A DNA stretch of 64,000 bases from Lepus europaeus (taxonomy: Eukaryota; Chordata; Mammalia; Lagomorpha; Leporidae). Under the pieces are notes generated by a model. That model did no database searches, was not told where the DNA came from, and saw only the letters and a program-made list of their open reading frames with translations. Location of the stretch: the NCBI RefSeq assembly GCF_033115175.1, contig NC_084838.1:41271468-41335467 (forward strand), written 5' to 3'. This document shows, one piece after another, positions 51,348-64,000 of this stretch (position 1 is the stretch's first letter; every line of letters begins with the position of its first letter). A program made the position numbers and the translations under genes.

Positions 51348-51664
51348 TTTTTTTTTTAAGATTTATTTATTTATTTAAAAGAGTTATACAAAGAGAGAAG
51401 GAGAGGTCTTCCATCCGCTGGTTCACTCCCCAATTGGCCACAACGGCTGGAGCTGCTCTGATCTGAAGCCAGAAGCCAGGAGCTTCTTCCAGGTCTCTCA
51501 TGTGGGTGGAGGGGCCCAAGGATTTGGGCCATCTTCCACTGCTTTCCCAGGCCATAGCAGAGAGCTGGATTGGAAGTGGAGCAGCCGAGACTCGAACTGA
51601 CACCTATATGGGATGCCGGCACTGCAGGCGGCAGCTTTATCCGTTATGCCACAGCGCCTGCCCC
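51348..51664 (-). mobile_element. C repeat
   Basis: Flanks CTGTCAGACTC and CTGTCAGAGAC. Tail TTTTTTTTTAAGATTTATT. Confidence 0.93.
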
Positions 51665-51887
51665 ATCTGTCAGAGACAATAAAACAAGGGAGGAATGAAC
51701 CTGGGCAAGCAGGAGGCACCAGATTCGGAGGTAACACTGACAGTAAGAAGTAGCTGCCCTGCAATTTCATTAGTCTGTGTGTGTCTGTTACCATTTTATG
51801 GAACAGATGGTGGTGAAATTTAAAGACACCATGTCAGTCATTTCCTCGATGGCACTGGGGATGATTTGTTTTTGAAGATAATGGTAA

Positions 51888-52230
51888 GGGGCTGGTGCTG
51901 TGGCATAGCGGGTAAAGCTGCTGCATGCAGTGCCGGCATTCCTTATGGGCACCAGTTCAAGTCCCAGCTGCTCCACTTCCGATCCAGCTCTCTGCTATGG
52001 CCTGGGAAAGCAGTAGAAGATGACCCAAGTCCTTGGGCCCCTGCATCCGTGTGGGAGACCTGGAAGAAGCTCCTGGCTCCTGGCTTCGGATTGGGGCAGC
52101 TCCAGCCGTTGCGGCCATCTGGGGAGTGAATCAGCGGATGGAAGACCTCTCTCTCTCTCTCTGCCTTTTCTTCTCTCCTTGTGTAGCTCTGACTTTCAAG
52201 TAAATAAACAAATCTTAAAAAAAAAAAAAA
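51888..52230 (+). mobile_element. C repeat with 13-base target-site duplication
   Basis: AAGATAATGGTAA at 51,875-51,887 and 52,231-52,243. Well preserved. Confidence 0.95.
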
Positions 52231-52787
52231 AAGATAATGGTAACTCAGTTCTACAGCAATGAAGTAATGAAGTGATTTGCTTCTCCAATCTTAAAGGAAA
52301 ACCCACGATTCCAAGGACTGAAGTGAGTGTGTTTGGGGCATGATGAGTTTGTAAAATTTGTAAATAACTGTTTTTTTTTTTTTTTTGCATTTCTGCTTTT
52401 TTAAAAATTTCTGGTAGAAGCCATTAATTGTTTCCTGTTGAACAGCAGTATACTAAGAATATTCAGAAAAAATATGTATCTTTATGTATGAACATGATGT
52501 TGGAAACGCTTCACATTTACAATTTTGTTTTTGGCTTTGCATCCGTTTTATCTGAAATATTTACCTGCCTCAGGAGCAGTCTTTGGGAAAGTTACCTGTA
52601 TCCCTTCTCCCGTTTGGGTCCGTGTGGGCATATGCCTTCCACAGACATTACCCTTCTGCACTTTCAGCTGGACTCGGAGCAGTGAGAAGAGCCTGTGGTA
52701 ATTTGCAGCCTTTATTCTGGACTTCCCCATGTCATTGAGTTTAATGGTGTTGATTTTTTCCCCTTATGACTTCTCTTTTATGGTTTT

Positions 52788-53138
52788 TTTTTTTAATTCT
52801 CTTTCTCTCCTCTCTCTCTCTCTTTTTAAGATTTATTTATTTATTTGAAAGGCAGAGATACAGAGAGAGAGGAGAGAGAGAAAGAGATCTTCCATTCTCT
52901 GGTTCATTCCCCAGATGACTGCAATGACCAGGGCTAGGCCAGGCCGGAGCCAGGAGCTTCTTCTGGGTCTCCCATGTGGGTTCAGGGGCCCAGGCACTTG
53001 AGCTGTCATCCGTTGCTTTCTCGGCACATTAGCAGGGGCTTGGATGGGAAGTGGAGCAGCCAGGACTCCATCTGGTGCCCACGCGGGATGCTGGCACTGC
53101 AGGCGGTGGCTTAACCTTCTGTGCCATAGTGCCAGCCC
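52788..53138 (-). mobile_element. C repeat with 15-base target-site duplication
   Basis: CTCTTTTATGGTTTT at 52,773-52,787 and 53,139-53,153. A C/T-rich run lies in the tail. Confidence 0.94.
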
Positions 53139-53350
53139 CTCTTTTATGGTTTTATGCCTTACCTAAGAAATTCTTTTCTGCCATAAGATTATGAATACAT
53201 TCACCTATTTTTCTGCTATATCATACATTTTAAACATTCAGTCTTTAACCAGCCTTCTATGTTGAAACATTTGAGGGGCTGTGATAATGTCAAGATAGAA
53301 GTGTTTTTAAAAGCAGAAGAACAATTAGAACCTTAAAGAATTTTAACAAA

Positions 53351-53408
53351 GGTTTATATATTTATTTATTTGAAAGATGGGGTGAAAATGAGAGAGAGAG
53401 AGAGAGAA

Positions 53409-53454
<46 letters not shown>

Positions 53455-53728
53455 GAGCTTCCATCTGCTTGTTCACTTTCTTAATGCCAGCAACAGCCAG
53501 GGCTGGGCCAGGCTGAAGCCAGAGCCAGGAACTCTATCTGGTCTCCCACATGGATGACAGGGACCCAAGCATTGGTCCTTCCTCTTCTGCCTTCCTAGAT
53601 GCATTAGCAGGAAGCTGGATTAGAAGTGAAGTAGCTGGGACTCGAAGCAGCACTCTTTTTTCTGTATTTTTTCTTTTTTTTTTTTTTTAAAGATTTATTT
53701 ATTTGAAAGGCAGAATTACAGAGAGGCA

Positions 53729-53775
<47 letters not shown>

Positions 53776-54103
53776 TTTGTCATTAGTTTTCTCACCAAAT
53801 GGCCACAAGGACTGGAACTGGGCCAATCTGAAGCCAGGATCCAGGAGCTTCTTCCAGGTCTCCCACATGGGTGCAGGGGCCCAAGGACTTGGGCCATCTT
53901 CCACTGCTTTTTTGAACACATTAGCAGGGAGCTGGATTGGAAGTGGAGCAGCTGGAACTTGAACCGGCAGCCATGTGGGATGCCGGCACTGCAGGTGGTG
54001 GCTTTACCCATTACAACACAACACCGGCCCCCAAAATGGCACTCTTATATGGGATGCCAGCATCTCAAGTGGTGGCTTAAACTGATGTGCCACAATGCTG
54101 GCC
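53351..54103 (-). mobile_element. C repeat split by a nested C repeat
   Basis: Left part 53,351-53,657 with (GA)n, right part 54,039-54,103 ending CCACAATGCTGGCC. Confidence 0.9.
53658..54038 (-). mobile_element. C repeat nested inside another C repeat
   Basis: GCACTCTT at 53,650-53,657 and 54,039-54,046 marks its insertion into the older element. Confidence 0.92.
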
Positions 54104-54111
54104 ATCCCTTA

Positions 54112-54427
54112 AAGAATTTTTTAAAAAATTTATTTGCTATTTGAGAGATGGAGAGGGAGGGAGGAAGGGATAAAGTGAGAGAGAGGGAGAGAGAGAAAGA
54201 GCTCATTTATAGCCAGAGCTAGACCAAGCTGTGCCTGGAACTCAATCCAGGTCTTCCACATGGGCGGCAGGAACCCAATTACTTGAGCCATCACCACTGC
54301 CTCCCAGGGTTTGCATCAGCAAGAAGCTGGAATCAGGAACAGAGCCAGGTATGAAACGCAGGTATTGAGCCTAGGTACTCTGATGGCGGACCTGAGTGTC
54401 TTAAACCACTGGGCTAAATGCCTGCCC
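54112..54427 (-). mobile_element. C repeat, old
   Basis: Tail TTTTTTAAAAAATTTATTTGC, head side AAATGCCTGCCCC. Diverged. Confidence 0.85.
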
Positions 54428-55079
54428 CTGGAATCTTTAAGAAAAAGAACAAGCAGAATGACAAAGGGAAAGCAAGGATGGTACACTGCTGTGCTCTGCA
54501 ATGAACATTCGCAGAGTCGTAGCCATAAGTGATCATGATCTTAGTGGTGAGCCTGTGTCTGGAGGATGGAGTGGCACGAGAAGAGGTTTGGTAAGAAAGA
54601 TGAATCTTCTTTGTGTAGCAGGAAGTGAGTTGCCAATGTTTAAAATAGATACAGAAAGAAACTGAGACTTAAAACAAGTATTTAGGTGTTTGACACTACC
54701 TCCTAGAAGAAATAGTTTCAGAAGTAAAAGTTGTTGGAAATGGTATTGTTCAGAATAAGCCTTTGTGTACTTTTTGAAACTCTAAAAAACTACAAATATG
54801 TATTATTTGTTTTTTCTGTTTGAATTATGCATCTTGCAGAAAGAAGAAAGAACGGGAGAACATTGCTGAGGGTGAAAGCTACAGTGAGAGTGGCCATTTG
54901 TTCTCTGATGGAAATAACACGTTGCAGGTCTACTCAGGGCAGGGCTTGAGGCAAATACCGGGCACGCAGCTGCGGCAGGAAAACCTCGTGAAACAGGAGC
55001 TTTTGTCTGTTCTGCTTGTTTTTCCTTTTACTTTAGCGCAAGCAAAAGTTCTTGGTCAGGTTTATTTTGCTTTGAGGTT
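54428..55079. other. Unassigned AT-rich DNA
   Basis: No gene, no young repeat. Possibly continuous with the adjacent L1. Confidence 0.35.
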
Positions 55080-55510
55080 ATATTTCTTTATTTTAAAAAT
55101 GAAAACACTTTAAATTGACATGTCCATATTTATGTGATGATCCCATACATATATACAATGTGTCACAGTCAAATCAGGGTAATTAGCATTTCCAGCTCCT
55201 CAAACCTCTATTGTTTCTTTATGTCCGGGAAACTTCCAGCAACTCTCTTCTAATGGTTTTGAAATGTGTAATAAGTTGTTGTAAATTGTGCTCACTCTAA
55301 TGTGCTACAGAGCACGGAACCCGTGCCTGTTACCCACCCTCTCTACCCCGCTCCCTCGCCCCTTCCCAGCCTCTACTTCTATGAGACCTGTTCTTCCAGC
55401 TTCCACGTGGGAGCGAGGACATTTGAGATTTGTTTTTCTGTGCCTGGCTTATTTCACTTGACATGCTGTCCTCCAGTTCCATCCACATTGGCAGGGCTGA
55501 AGGGACAGGC
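55080..55510 (-). mobile_element. L1 3' region, antisense
   Basis: AATCAGGGTAATTAGCATTTCC, ACCTCTATTGTTTCTTTATG, CTTCCCAGCCTCTACTTC, GCTTATTTCACTTGACATGC, CTCCAGTTCCATCCACATTG, classic antisense L1 text. Confidence 0.85.
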
Positions 55511-57019
55511 ATCCTGATGTCAAAGGCCCTTCTGCCTTTTGTAAAAGTCTAAGCATGGGAAGGGATTGTGTCCGGGAGGGGCTGGGGAGAGGGAGAGACT
55601 ACGGAGGAGGGGAGAATTCTTTAAGACCATGGAGGGATTGCTGTGTAGGTCCAGCCAGCATGGACATTGGGCTCCGATCCCTGGCCATAAGGGAACAGGT
55701 GACAGGACATAGGGATGTCTTGGGAGACCGGGTCCAAGCCCAGAGGGTCTCATGTCTGAATTCCCATGTCTCAAATGTGGCACAGAGATGAGAGCTTGAA
55801 AGTTGAGGCCCTGCAGAGATAGATCTGACCGTAGCGGTCAGAGCATGATGGCGTGCAGGACAGGCAGGACACCCCCCCCCCCAGCCTTCTATGACCTCTG
55901 CATGGCTCTTGGCAGATGCAAGGGCTTGGAATAGGAATCAAGTTCATTTAAAGGACATTGCAAAATGTTATTTCTTGCACATCTGAATGTATAGGCTAAG
56001 ATCACACCTATTGCACAGGGGTAGGTAGGGAGGAGTCCCTGTCTTCCCCAGCCTCTGGAGGAGCGAACAAGCACATACTTTAATGATTTTATGATAAGCA
56101 ATAAATGCTGTGGCACTCAGGCTCCTATGGAAGGAAGAGGTGGTGGGGTGGCGAGGTCTGGCTTTTCGAGTCCCTGCCTTCCTTGCCCGCCTTCCCCACC
56201 CCCTCCAGGATCTGTCTTCTTTCCCACATTGCCTGACCTCATCCGCTGGCCTCCCCTCTGCCTGCTTGGGAGGTGGGGGGCGGGTGTGGAAGCCCGGCTG
56301 GGGTCTTCTTGGAGAGCAGAATCCTGGGACTCTAAAAATCCACCCCGCGAAACTTATTTCTTGGCTTCAAGAGGTTAAAGGGTCCCCGGGACCCTGGGTC
56401 CCTGCCAGGGGAGGAAGAAGAAAACAGAAAGGAAAGGGAGAAGGCTATTCCAAGTGGTGGACAGCTGAGGGAGCCCAGGGGCCCAGACCGGGAGCAGAAG
56501 GGCACCATGGCCCCATCAAACAAAGAGGGGAGGCTGGGGGACCAAGCCTCGTGGAACAGGGCGGAAGGGGGTCCTCTTAGCTCGTAGGGAGGGGATCCCT
56601 GGGGCTGGAAATGTGTCCAGGGTGGGGTGGGACTTGTGTTTGCCTGTGTTCCAGGTGGGCCCAGACCCTAGCCTCACCCTTGGGGACCTTTTCAGAGGTC
56701 CTTGGAGGTTCTCCTGCAGTCCTCCCCTGATAGATCTGGGCAAAGATCTGGAGCTCACCCCTGGAGTAGGGGAGTGCTGTGCAGATCCAGGGCAGGGATC
56801 TCGGCAGGATCTCTCTGGGTCTGCTGTCCCCTGCAGGACTGGATCCCGCAGGGCCACCAGCCTCCCTTCCACTTCCCAGGTGTGTGGGCCCTGAGAAGGA
56901 AGGGAACCCTTGGCATAAGTTGAAGTGTAGAATTTGCCAGCCTATGCCTTTGGCTGGGTGTGATCCCACCCTGTAGCGACCGTAACTTTCCCACAGATGC
57001 AAACACACAGGACCAGGTA
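55511..57019. other. GC-moderate unique DNA downstream of CCL21
   Basis: No exon recognised. A C9 run at ~55,872. Contains minus-strand frames without similarity (56,516-57,008). Confidence 0.45.
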
Positions 57020-58088
<1,069 letters not shown>

Positions 58089-58089
58089 T

Positions 58090-58600
58090 TAGAACCGGGA
58101 TTAAGATTGGCCATGGAGTTAAACTTGTTTTGGAGGGGAATTTTAAGCATCTAAGATACACATAGAAGGATTTAGGCTTGGGCATAATGCGGGTATTTAT
58201 CTGGTGTAGATGAGAGGTTATTGGCCGTCCTCCTACTAACCACCCATGCTTGTGGGCTTTGAGTGACTCTTGTAGTTATGTTTCAACTAAGGAAGGTAGA
58301 CCGCTAGGCCGTGGAGAGCCTAACATCACAGTGTTCTATATCAAACTTTTTTGGCCATGTAAACATTTTTGGTTAATACCCACCAATATTTCCTTTCTTT
58401 TTTTTTTTTTAAACAGTATACACAGTTGTGAACCACTGTATTAATGCATTCTTGGTAGAGTAGATTGAAATTATGTTTTAGCAAAAATAAAAATACTACC
58501 AAAATAAAAGGAAGGAAGATTGAGGGAAGGAGAGAAATCTGGTTATCGTCTTAGAATTGTACCTATGAAATGAATGAAATCTGTTCTTTTTATATAGTTT
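58090..58600. other. AT-rich DNA 5' of the RBMX fragment
   Basis: This is where CCL21 coding exons would be expected on the minus strand. None is seen. T12 run near 58,400. Confidence 0.5.
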
Positions 58601-58601
58601 A

Positions 58602-58922
58602 CAAAAGATGTATTTATTTGAAAGAGAGTTACAGGGAAAGGGGGAGAGACAGAGAGATCCTCCTTCTGCTGGTTTACTCCCCAGATGGCTGCAACGATGG
58701 TGCTGGGCTGGGCCAAAGCCAGGAGCCAGGAGCTTCTTCTGGTTCTCTCCTGTGAGTTCAGGGGCTGGAGTACTTGGGTCATCCTCCGCTGCTTTCCCAG
58801 GCCAAAGCAGAGAGCTGGATCAGAAGTGGAGCAGCCGGGGCTCAAACCGGCACCCATTTGGGATGCGGCACGGCAGCAGCAGCAGCAGCTTTACCTGCTC
58901 TGCTACGCCACAACACCAGCCC
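58602..58922 (-). mobile_element. C repeat with (CAG)n near the head
   Basis: Contains CAGCAGCAGCAGCAGC at 58,873-58,888. Flanks TGTTCTTTTTATA and TGCTCTCTTTATA. Confidence 0.92.
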
Positions 58923-58981
58923 CTGCTCTCTTTATAGTAATACATTTAAAAAAAAAAAGTCTCTAGGATTTTTCTTTCTTT

Positions 58982-59303
58982 TTTTTTTTTTTTTTTTTTT
59001 TGGACAGGCAGAGTGGATAGGGAGAGAGAGAGAAAAAGGTCTTCCTTTTTGCTGTTGGTTCACCCTCCAATGGCCGCTGCGGCCAGCGCATCGCGCCGAT
59101 CTGAAGCCAGGAGCCAGGAGCTTCTCCTGGTCTCCCATGTGGGTGCAGGGCCCAAGGACTTGGGCCATCCTCCACTGCCTTCCCGGGCCATAGCAGAGAG
59201 CTGGCCTGGAAGAGGGGCAACCGGGATAGAATCCGGTGCCCCAACCGGGACTAGAACCTGGTGTGCCGGTGCCACAAGGCGGAGGATTAAGTCACGGCGC
59301 CGG
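58982..59303 (-). mobile_element. Young-type C repeat
   Basis: T22 tail then GGACAGGCAGAGTGGATAGG. Flanked by CTAGGATTTTTCTTT and CTAGGATTTTCTTT. Confidence 0.94.
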
Positions 59304-59317
59304 CCTAGGATTTTCTT

Positions 59318-59634
59318 TAAAAAAGGTTTATTTGAAGGACAGAGCTACAGAGAGGGAGAGACAGTGAGAGATCTGTCACCCATTGGTCCATTCGACCCAA
59401 ATTGCCATAATGGCTAGGGGTAAGCCAGGCTGAAGTCAGGAGCTTTGAACTCCATCTGAGTCTCCCTTGTAGGTGGCAGGGCCTGAGAACGTGGGCCATG
59501 GTCCGCTGCCTTCCCAGGTGCATATGCAGAGCTGGATCAGAGGTAGTGCCCTCTGACTGGGGCCTGAACCTATGCTCATAGGGGATGCCAGCATCATAGG
59601 CGGCAGCTTAACCTACTGTGCCACAGTGCCAGCC
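59318..59634 (-). mobile_element. C repeat
   Basis: Tail TTTAAAAAAGGTTTATTTG, head side GCCACAGTGCCAGCCC. Diverged. Confidence 0.88.
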
Positions 59635-59639
59635 CAGCA

Positions 59640-60940
59640 TTTCCTTTCTGAGGTGGAGTTGTTCCAGTCCCATTTGAAGGAACTGGGACTTAGACTTATC
59701 TTCGGAAATGGGGCTGGAACTGGGTTTTGGGGTGAGTTGGTCAGGGTGGGGTTGAGGTTCACAGCCTCACATGAGGTCATGCCCCATGTCAGGTGCTCCT
59801 TCCCAGGGACAGACGACCTGGTTCTTCATGGTCCCTGAGGGTAACTTGGACCACGTGTGTCTGTCTTGTCCTCCTCTTGGTCTTCTGTGTCACAGTCTAG
59901 AGGTCAGGACCCTGCATGATTGGAGCAGCAGTGATCTGGGGCTCTGCTGGTGATGGGTGTGTAGGTGAGGGACAGGGTTGCTGAAGAGCACGGTGGACTC
60001 ACTTCCTGACCCTGACAATTCTTTAAGGGCACACAGGCAAGTTCTGGAGACCAAGGAGGAATCTGTAGAGGAATCTAAGACTGTGCTGTTAAAGGACAAG
60101 CCATGGGTCAGAAATGACAAGCCAGAGTTTGGAGATGAGAAAGACTGCCCTGACCTGAGTTGGTCTAGGGGCTATATGGAGGCAAGGGGCTGGGCAGGAT
60201 GGATGGATTTGGGTGCGATTGTGCCTGGGTCTGTGAGATGTGTGTGCCAGTCAGCGTGTGCATGTGTTTGTGCCTGTCTCTGCTTGATTCTCTCCCTCAG
60301 AGTGTTCATGAGTCTGTGTAGCTGTGTTACTTAGACCTGTTTGTGCACTCTGAATTTGTGTCTGAGTGGCATGGTTGGCTTTGCGTCTTTTTCTGTACCA
60401 CCTGTGTGGCCAAGCACTTGTGTTCATGTGTCTGTGTGTGGTTCTGCTCAGGCCTCTCCCTTTTTGCTCCTCCCGTTCCCTGACACATTCCAGCTGCCGG
60501 CACTATTTACCGCAAGCAGTGGCTTCCCTTCCCACTGTTTGGGTTCCCATGGTCAGGCTGCCTGCCCAGGACCCTGCCCTGTGGCCTTTGTAACTGACCT
60601 GACCTTGAGAGTATTTCTCTCTGGAAATCCCCTAGAATGCTACTTGCCTGGCCTTGGATGGAGAGGAGTTATGGTTGAGGAGAGAGATGAGGCGGGAAAG
60701 GGGGCCAGTTGGCAGCACCCACCCCTCCTCCTGGAAACAAGACATCTCTCTCTGGCTGGTTCACAGACTTTCCTGTTTCAATACTCTCGTCAAGCCCAAG
60801 TATTCACTGTCCTCGCCTTGCCCTCTCTAGGGATGGGATTGGTTGATTCTCTATCTTTCCACTTTGACCAGGTAGGGTAGGTCCTCCATGTCCCCCATGT
60901 GCCCCGACATCTTAAATGCTTTTATTCTGCTTAATTTTTT
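59640..60940. other. Unique DNA, candidate regulatory region upstream of former CCL21
   Basis: Repeat-free for 1.3 kb. No exon seen in either strand. A TG-rich stretch at 60,180-60,460. Confidence 0.4.
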
Positions 60941-60942
60941 CC

Positions 60943-60993
60943 CAAAGATTTGTTTTGTTATTTGAAAAGCAGAGAGAGAGAGAGAGAGAGAGG

Positions 60994-61033
<40 letters not shown>

Positions 61034-61293
61034 TGTCAATCTTCCATCTGCTGGTTCACTCCCCAAATGGCTACAACGGCTGGGGCTTGGCCAGGCTGCA
61101 GCCAGGAGCCTGGCACTCTGGGTCTCCCATGTGGGTGCTAGAGGCCCAAGCACTTGGGCCGTCCTCTGCTGCTTTCCCAGGACTATTAGCCTGGAGCTGG
61201 ATTAGAACTGGCACAGCTGGGACTCAAACCAGTGCTCATATGGGGTGCTGGTGTCACAAGCAGTGGCTTAACAAGTGCCTCGTAATGCCAGCT
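60943..61293 (-). mobile_element. C repeat with long GA run
   Basis: Near-perfect (GA)n at 60,971-61,030. Head side ends GTAATGCCAGCTCC. Confidence 0.9.
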
Positions 61294-63370
61294 CCGTGCC
61301 TGTTTCTTATATCTTCACCTGAACTCAAGGTGCTCCTCCTTCCTTTTCTTTCCCTGCAGTGGGCATGAGAACCAATCTTATCCTTCCTTCTGTGACAGGC
61401 CTGGCCTGGCTTGGGCTCCAGTGTCTCAGTGGAGTACTGGGCCTTGGTCGGCTGGTGAAGCAGCAGCAGCCCAGCCACCTCCCACTCTTTGCAGGAAGCA
61501 GCATCTCCATGCGGCTCATTCCTGTGCTCATCCTCTGTTCTTTGCCCTCTCTGTCTGGGCTGCAGGGGGCAGGCACATATGTAAAGTGGCCCCTGTCCTC
61601 TCTGACCCAATGTTTGACAGGACAGTTGTGGAGAAGCCACTCACCTCCCACTGTTGGCAGTCAGTGGAATGAAATCCAACCTGACAATTCTGACATGTTT
61701 TGAGGAGAGCAAGGGAAGGGCTCTAGAAAATATCAGGCCTATTGACCAAGGCATGATGTAGTGCCCAAGCTAGCAGCGATGTGTCCACCTCTGGACTTGT
61801 GCCTTTCATTAGGCTTTGCTTCCTCTGATTTTGGCCTCTCTTGAAACTTGGGGGAGGTGAAGGGGTTTTGCTAGGGTTCGAGATGGCATGCGTGAGGCTT
61901 CCTCCATGTGCTTCCTATGTGAATCATAGGCTCTGATCCTGCCTTCTCCTACTCTTGACTTTGCTGAGAACTTAAATTCCTGGTGGCCTTCATTTCAGTT
62001 CATCTGTCTGCCCACAGCCCTCTGTTGTGGGAGTTTGGTCTACAGTCTGAGCCCATGCTGGCCTATGGGAAGTAGGAGCCTGTGGGAGACCGTGGAAGGA
62101 CCTACTCCACCCTAATCAGGATGTGTGCACGCTAACCCTGGATTCCATCTGATGCCACTGTGACACACCTGAGTCCATTCCCTTCATCCTGGACCTCCCT
62201 GTAGCCCCCTAGCTCTGTGGCTTTCTGCCAAGCTTCCACCACGCAGAGGATGTGCCTGTCACAAGACCTCCTTTGATCTTTGGCTTGCTTTAGGAAAACA
62301 CCTGGAGAGTCTTGGCTCAGCAAGGCTGGACCTTGTGCCTGCCTGCCCTTGGGGCCCAGGTAGGGGCCAGTTAGGCACGGAGCCCCCATTCAGAGGAGGG
62401 ACACATCCCTGGCTCTTTGTATCCTAGCAGTGGACACGCTCTACTAAATGCAGGGTCCTAGCTGGGGAAGCAGGTCTGCCACTACTTCCTGGGTTCATGA
62501 GATGGTGAGTGATCTTGAACTTTCTTAGGAACCAAATGTTCACATGTCCATGATAACACCTCACAAAGAAGCCATCACATGCCTTGCCTTTTCTCCAGCT
62601 CTTGGAGTGAGGATACAGAGGGGCTTCTTTCTGAGATGTTACGTGGCCAAAACAGAAGCCCATGCCACGTTCCCTGGGCATCCTCTCTGTCTTCCTGCTT
62701 CTGCTTCCCATTTCTCTCTTCCCATCCCTAAGTCTCCTTGGTCCCTCATTGATCATAGGATTCCTCTCTACCCCGTTTCTATGACTCCGGCCCCACAGTC
62801 TTGCTCAGGTTCCACACAGAGTTTTCTCTGTGATCTTTCCTGCTGCTCCAATATCCAAGAGCTCTTGCTTCATGTACATGATTGGCAATCTCAACTTTTC
62901 ATGCTCACCTGGCATTCAGTCTACCACCAACTTGTTAGACCCTAATAGGATGTTTCCACAGTAACTCCCAGAATTCCTATTTACCTCCATTTTTTTGGTT
63001 TTGGTTGCCATATAGCCCTTGCCTCTTAGAGTCCTTGTCCCTTCCCGGATTTTCATAAACCCCACTGGGTCGTTGCCCGTAGTGTAGTTGCTGGAGAAAA
63101 CTTTCCTCCTGATGCACAAAGTCCTTGCTCACCAATGCTGCATTCTGTACCAACAGAAAAGGGTCTGCATTTAGCCAAAGCCTAGATCCCCCCCTGTGGA
63201 CCAGCTCCCGCTTCTTTCTTCTCTGCCATCACTTATTCCAGAAGTTCTGCCCTTGCTCTCCTGCATCACTTATTCCTCTCAACAGAATCTTTTCCACTAA
63301 CTTTTAACACCTTTGTGTTCAGTACTTAAATGAACCCCTCTTGTGCTATTAAAAATGTGTTTTTAAACAA
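61294..63370. other. Intergenic DNA
   Basis: Unique, low in young repeats. Possible LINE-derived text in 62,640-63,300 that I cannot name. No gene recognised. Confidence 0.4.
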
Positions 63371-63379
63371 AAATCCCTG

Positions 63380-63695
63380 GAGGAGTTGATTTCACTTGCT
63401 ATGACCAATTGTTCTCCTCCCACTGTCTCTTGAGTCCACTTTAGTCCTGTCTTCACCCACATTGCTCACCTGAATGTGTACTTCTGAATGTCGTGAATGA
63501 CCTTGATGCTGCCAAGGCTGATGAGCCTCATCTCGACTGATGGACAACTTTTCATGCAGTTGTTCACTTTCATCTTGAAAACACTTCTGGTACATCAAGG
63601 CTTCTAGCTTTCCTCCTGCTTCACTGGCTGCTGCTTTTCAGCTCCTCGGCATGCTAGGTCTTCCTTCACTTTTCTGTTTCTTAATGTGGGGTTCT
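63380..63695 (+). mobile_element. L2/CR1-type LINE reverse-transcriptase remnant
   Basis: TGACCTTGATGCTGCC, GCAGTTGTTCACTTTCATC, TTGAAAACACTTCTGG, CCTCCTGCTTCACTGGCTGC align with the 'FDTVDHS..LLETL....SYLTGR' part of mammalian L2 ORF2. Decayed. Confidence 0.6.
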
Positions 63696-63699
63696 AGCA

Positions 63700-63713
63700 G
63701 AGCCCAGTTTTTA
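63700..63713. repeat. Target-site copy of the boundary C repeat
   Basis: GAGCCCAGTTTTTA, identical to 352-365. It lies on the tail side here, while at the window start the same 14 bases lie on the head side. Confidence 0.95.
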
Positions 63714-64000
63714 TTTTTTTTTAATTAAAAAAAATTTTTTTTTTTAAATTTTGGACAGGCAGAGTGGACAGTGAGAGAGAGAGACAGAGAGAAAGGTCTT
63801 CCTTTGCCGTTGGTTCACCCTCCAATGGCCGCCGTGGCCGGCGCACCGCGCTGATCCGAAGCCAGGAGCCAGGAGCTTCTCCTGGATTCCCCTGGGGTGC
63901 AGGGCCCAAGCACTTGGGCCATCCTCCACTGCCTTCCCGGGCCATAGCAGAGAGCTGGCCTGGAAGAGGGGCAACCGGGACAGAATCCGGCGCCCCGACC
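63714..64000 (-). mobile_element. C repeat cut by the right window edge, duplicate of the left-edge copy
   Basis: Same T-AATT-A8-T12-AAATTTTGGACAGG tail and the same TCCCCTGGGGTGCAGG variant as the element at 1-351. Six substitutions in about 255 aligned bases, offset about 63,717. Confidence 0.95.

Noticed and set aside
42949..57019. An intact CCL21 between CCL19 and the 57-kb remnant
   Set aside because: No signal peptide, DCC motif or basic C-terminal tail found on the minus strand.

Overview
This is mammalian nuclear DNA, and almost certainly rabbit (Oryctolagus cuniculus). The main evidence is about 52 copies of the rabbit/hare tRNA-derived C repeat (CSINE), roughly a quarter of the window, plus a rabbit-type L1 3' UTR. 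The window matches the chemokine/SPATA31F block that in human lies at 9p13.3 in the order CCL27, CCL19, CCL21, SPATA31F1 (FAM205A), the last three on the same strand.

Layout. 1.6-7.8 kb (minus): a complete four-exon SPATA31F1/FAM205A gene with intact splice sites and a 1338-residue reading frame. 14.5-15.4 kb: a GC-box-rich CpG island with no gene I recognise. 16.2-16.7 kb (minus): the 3' half of a second CCL19, without exons 1-2. 17-34 kb: repeats, including a nearly deleted betaretrovirus-like ERV sitting inside a C repeat (20.0-21.26 kb) and a YBX1 processed pseudogene (28.6-30.7 kb) itself hit by two C repeats. 40.4-41.9 kb (minus): a four-exon CCL19 gene with TATA, NF-kB-like and ISRE-like promoter motifs and a poly(A) signal, but with a stop codon at the second cysteine of its CC motif. 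49.2-49.9 kb: another orphan CpG island. 57.0-58.1 kb (minus): the 3' UTR and poly(A) signal of CCL21, joined to an RBMX retrocopy fragment where the CCL21 coding sequence should be. The remainder is intergenic DNA with old L1, L2, MIR, MER5 and LTR pieces.

The window appears to be one period of a tandem segmental duplication. The C repeat cut by the left edge and the one cut by the right edge share an unusual A/T tail, and the 14-base target-site copy found on the inner side of each is the same, as expected for two copies of one insertion about 63.7 kb apart. This also explains the apparent inversion of gene order: SPATA31F1 left of CCL19 here is the human order, circularly permuted by the array. 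In this unit the two CCR7-ligand genes (CCL19, CCL21) look dead and SPATA31F1 looks alive. Mouse shows a similar expansion of the same block, with extra Ccl21, Ccl27, Il11ra and Fam205a copies and Ccl19 pseudogenes. An assembly artefact (false duplication or collapsed array) remains possible.

Coordinates of genes with splice sites were read base by base. Interspersed-repeat boundaries are good to about 5-30 bases, and names of ancient repeats are from visual recognition only.
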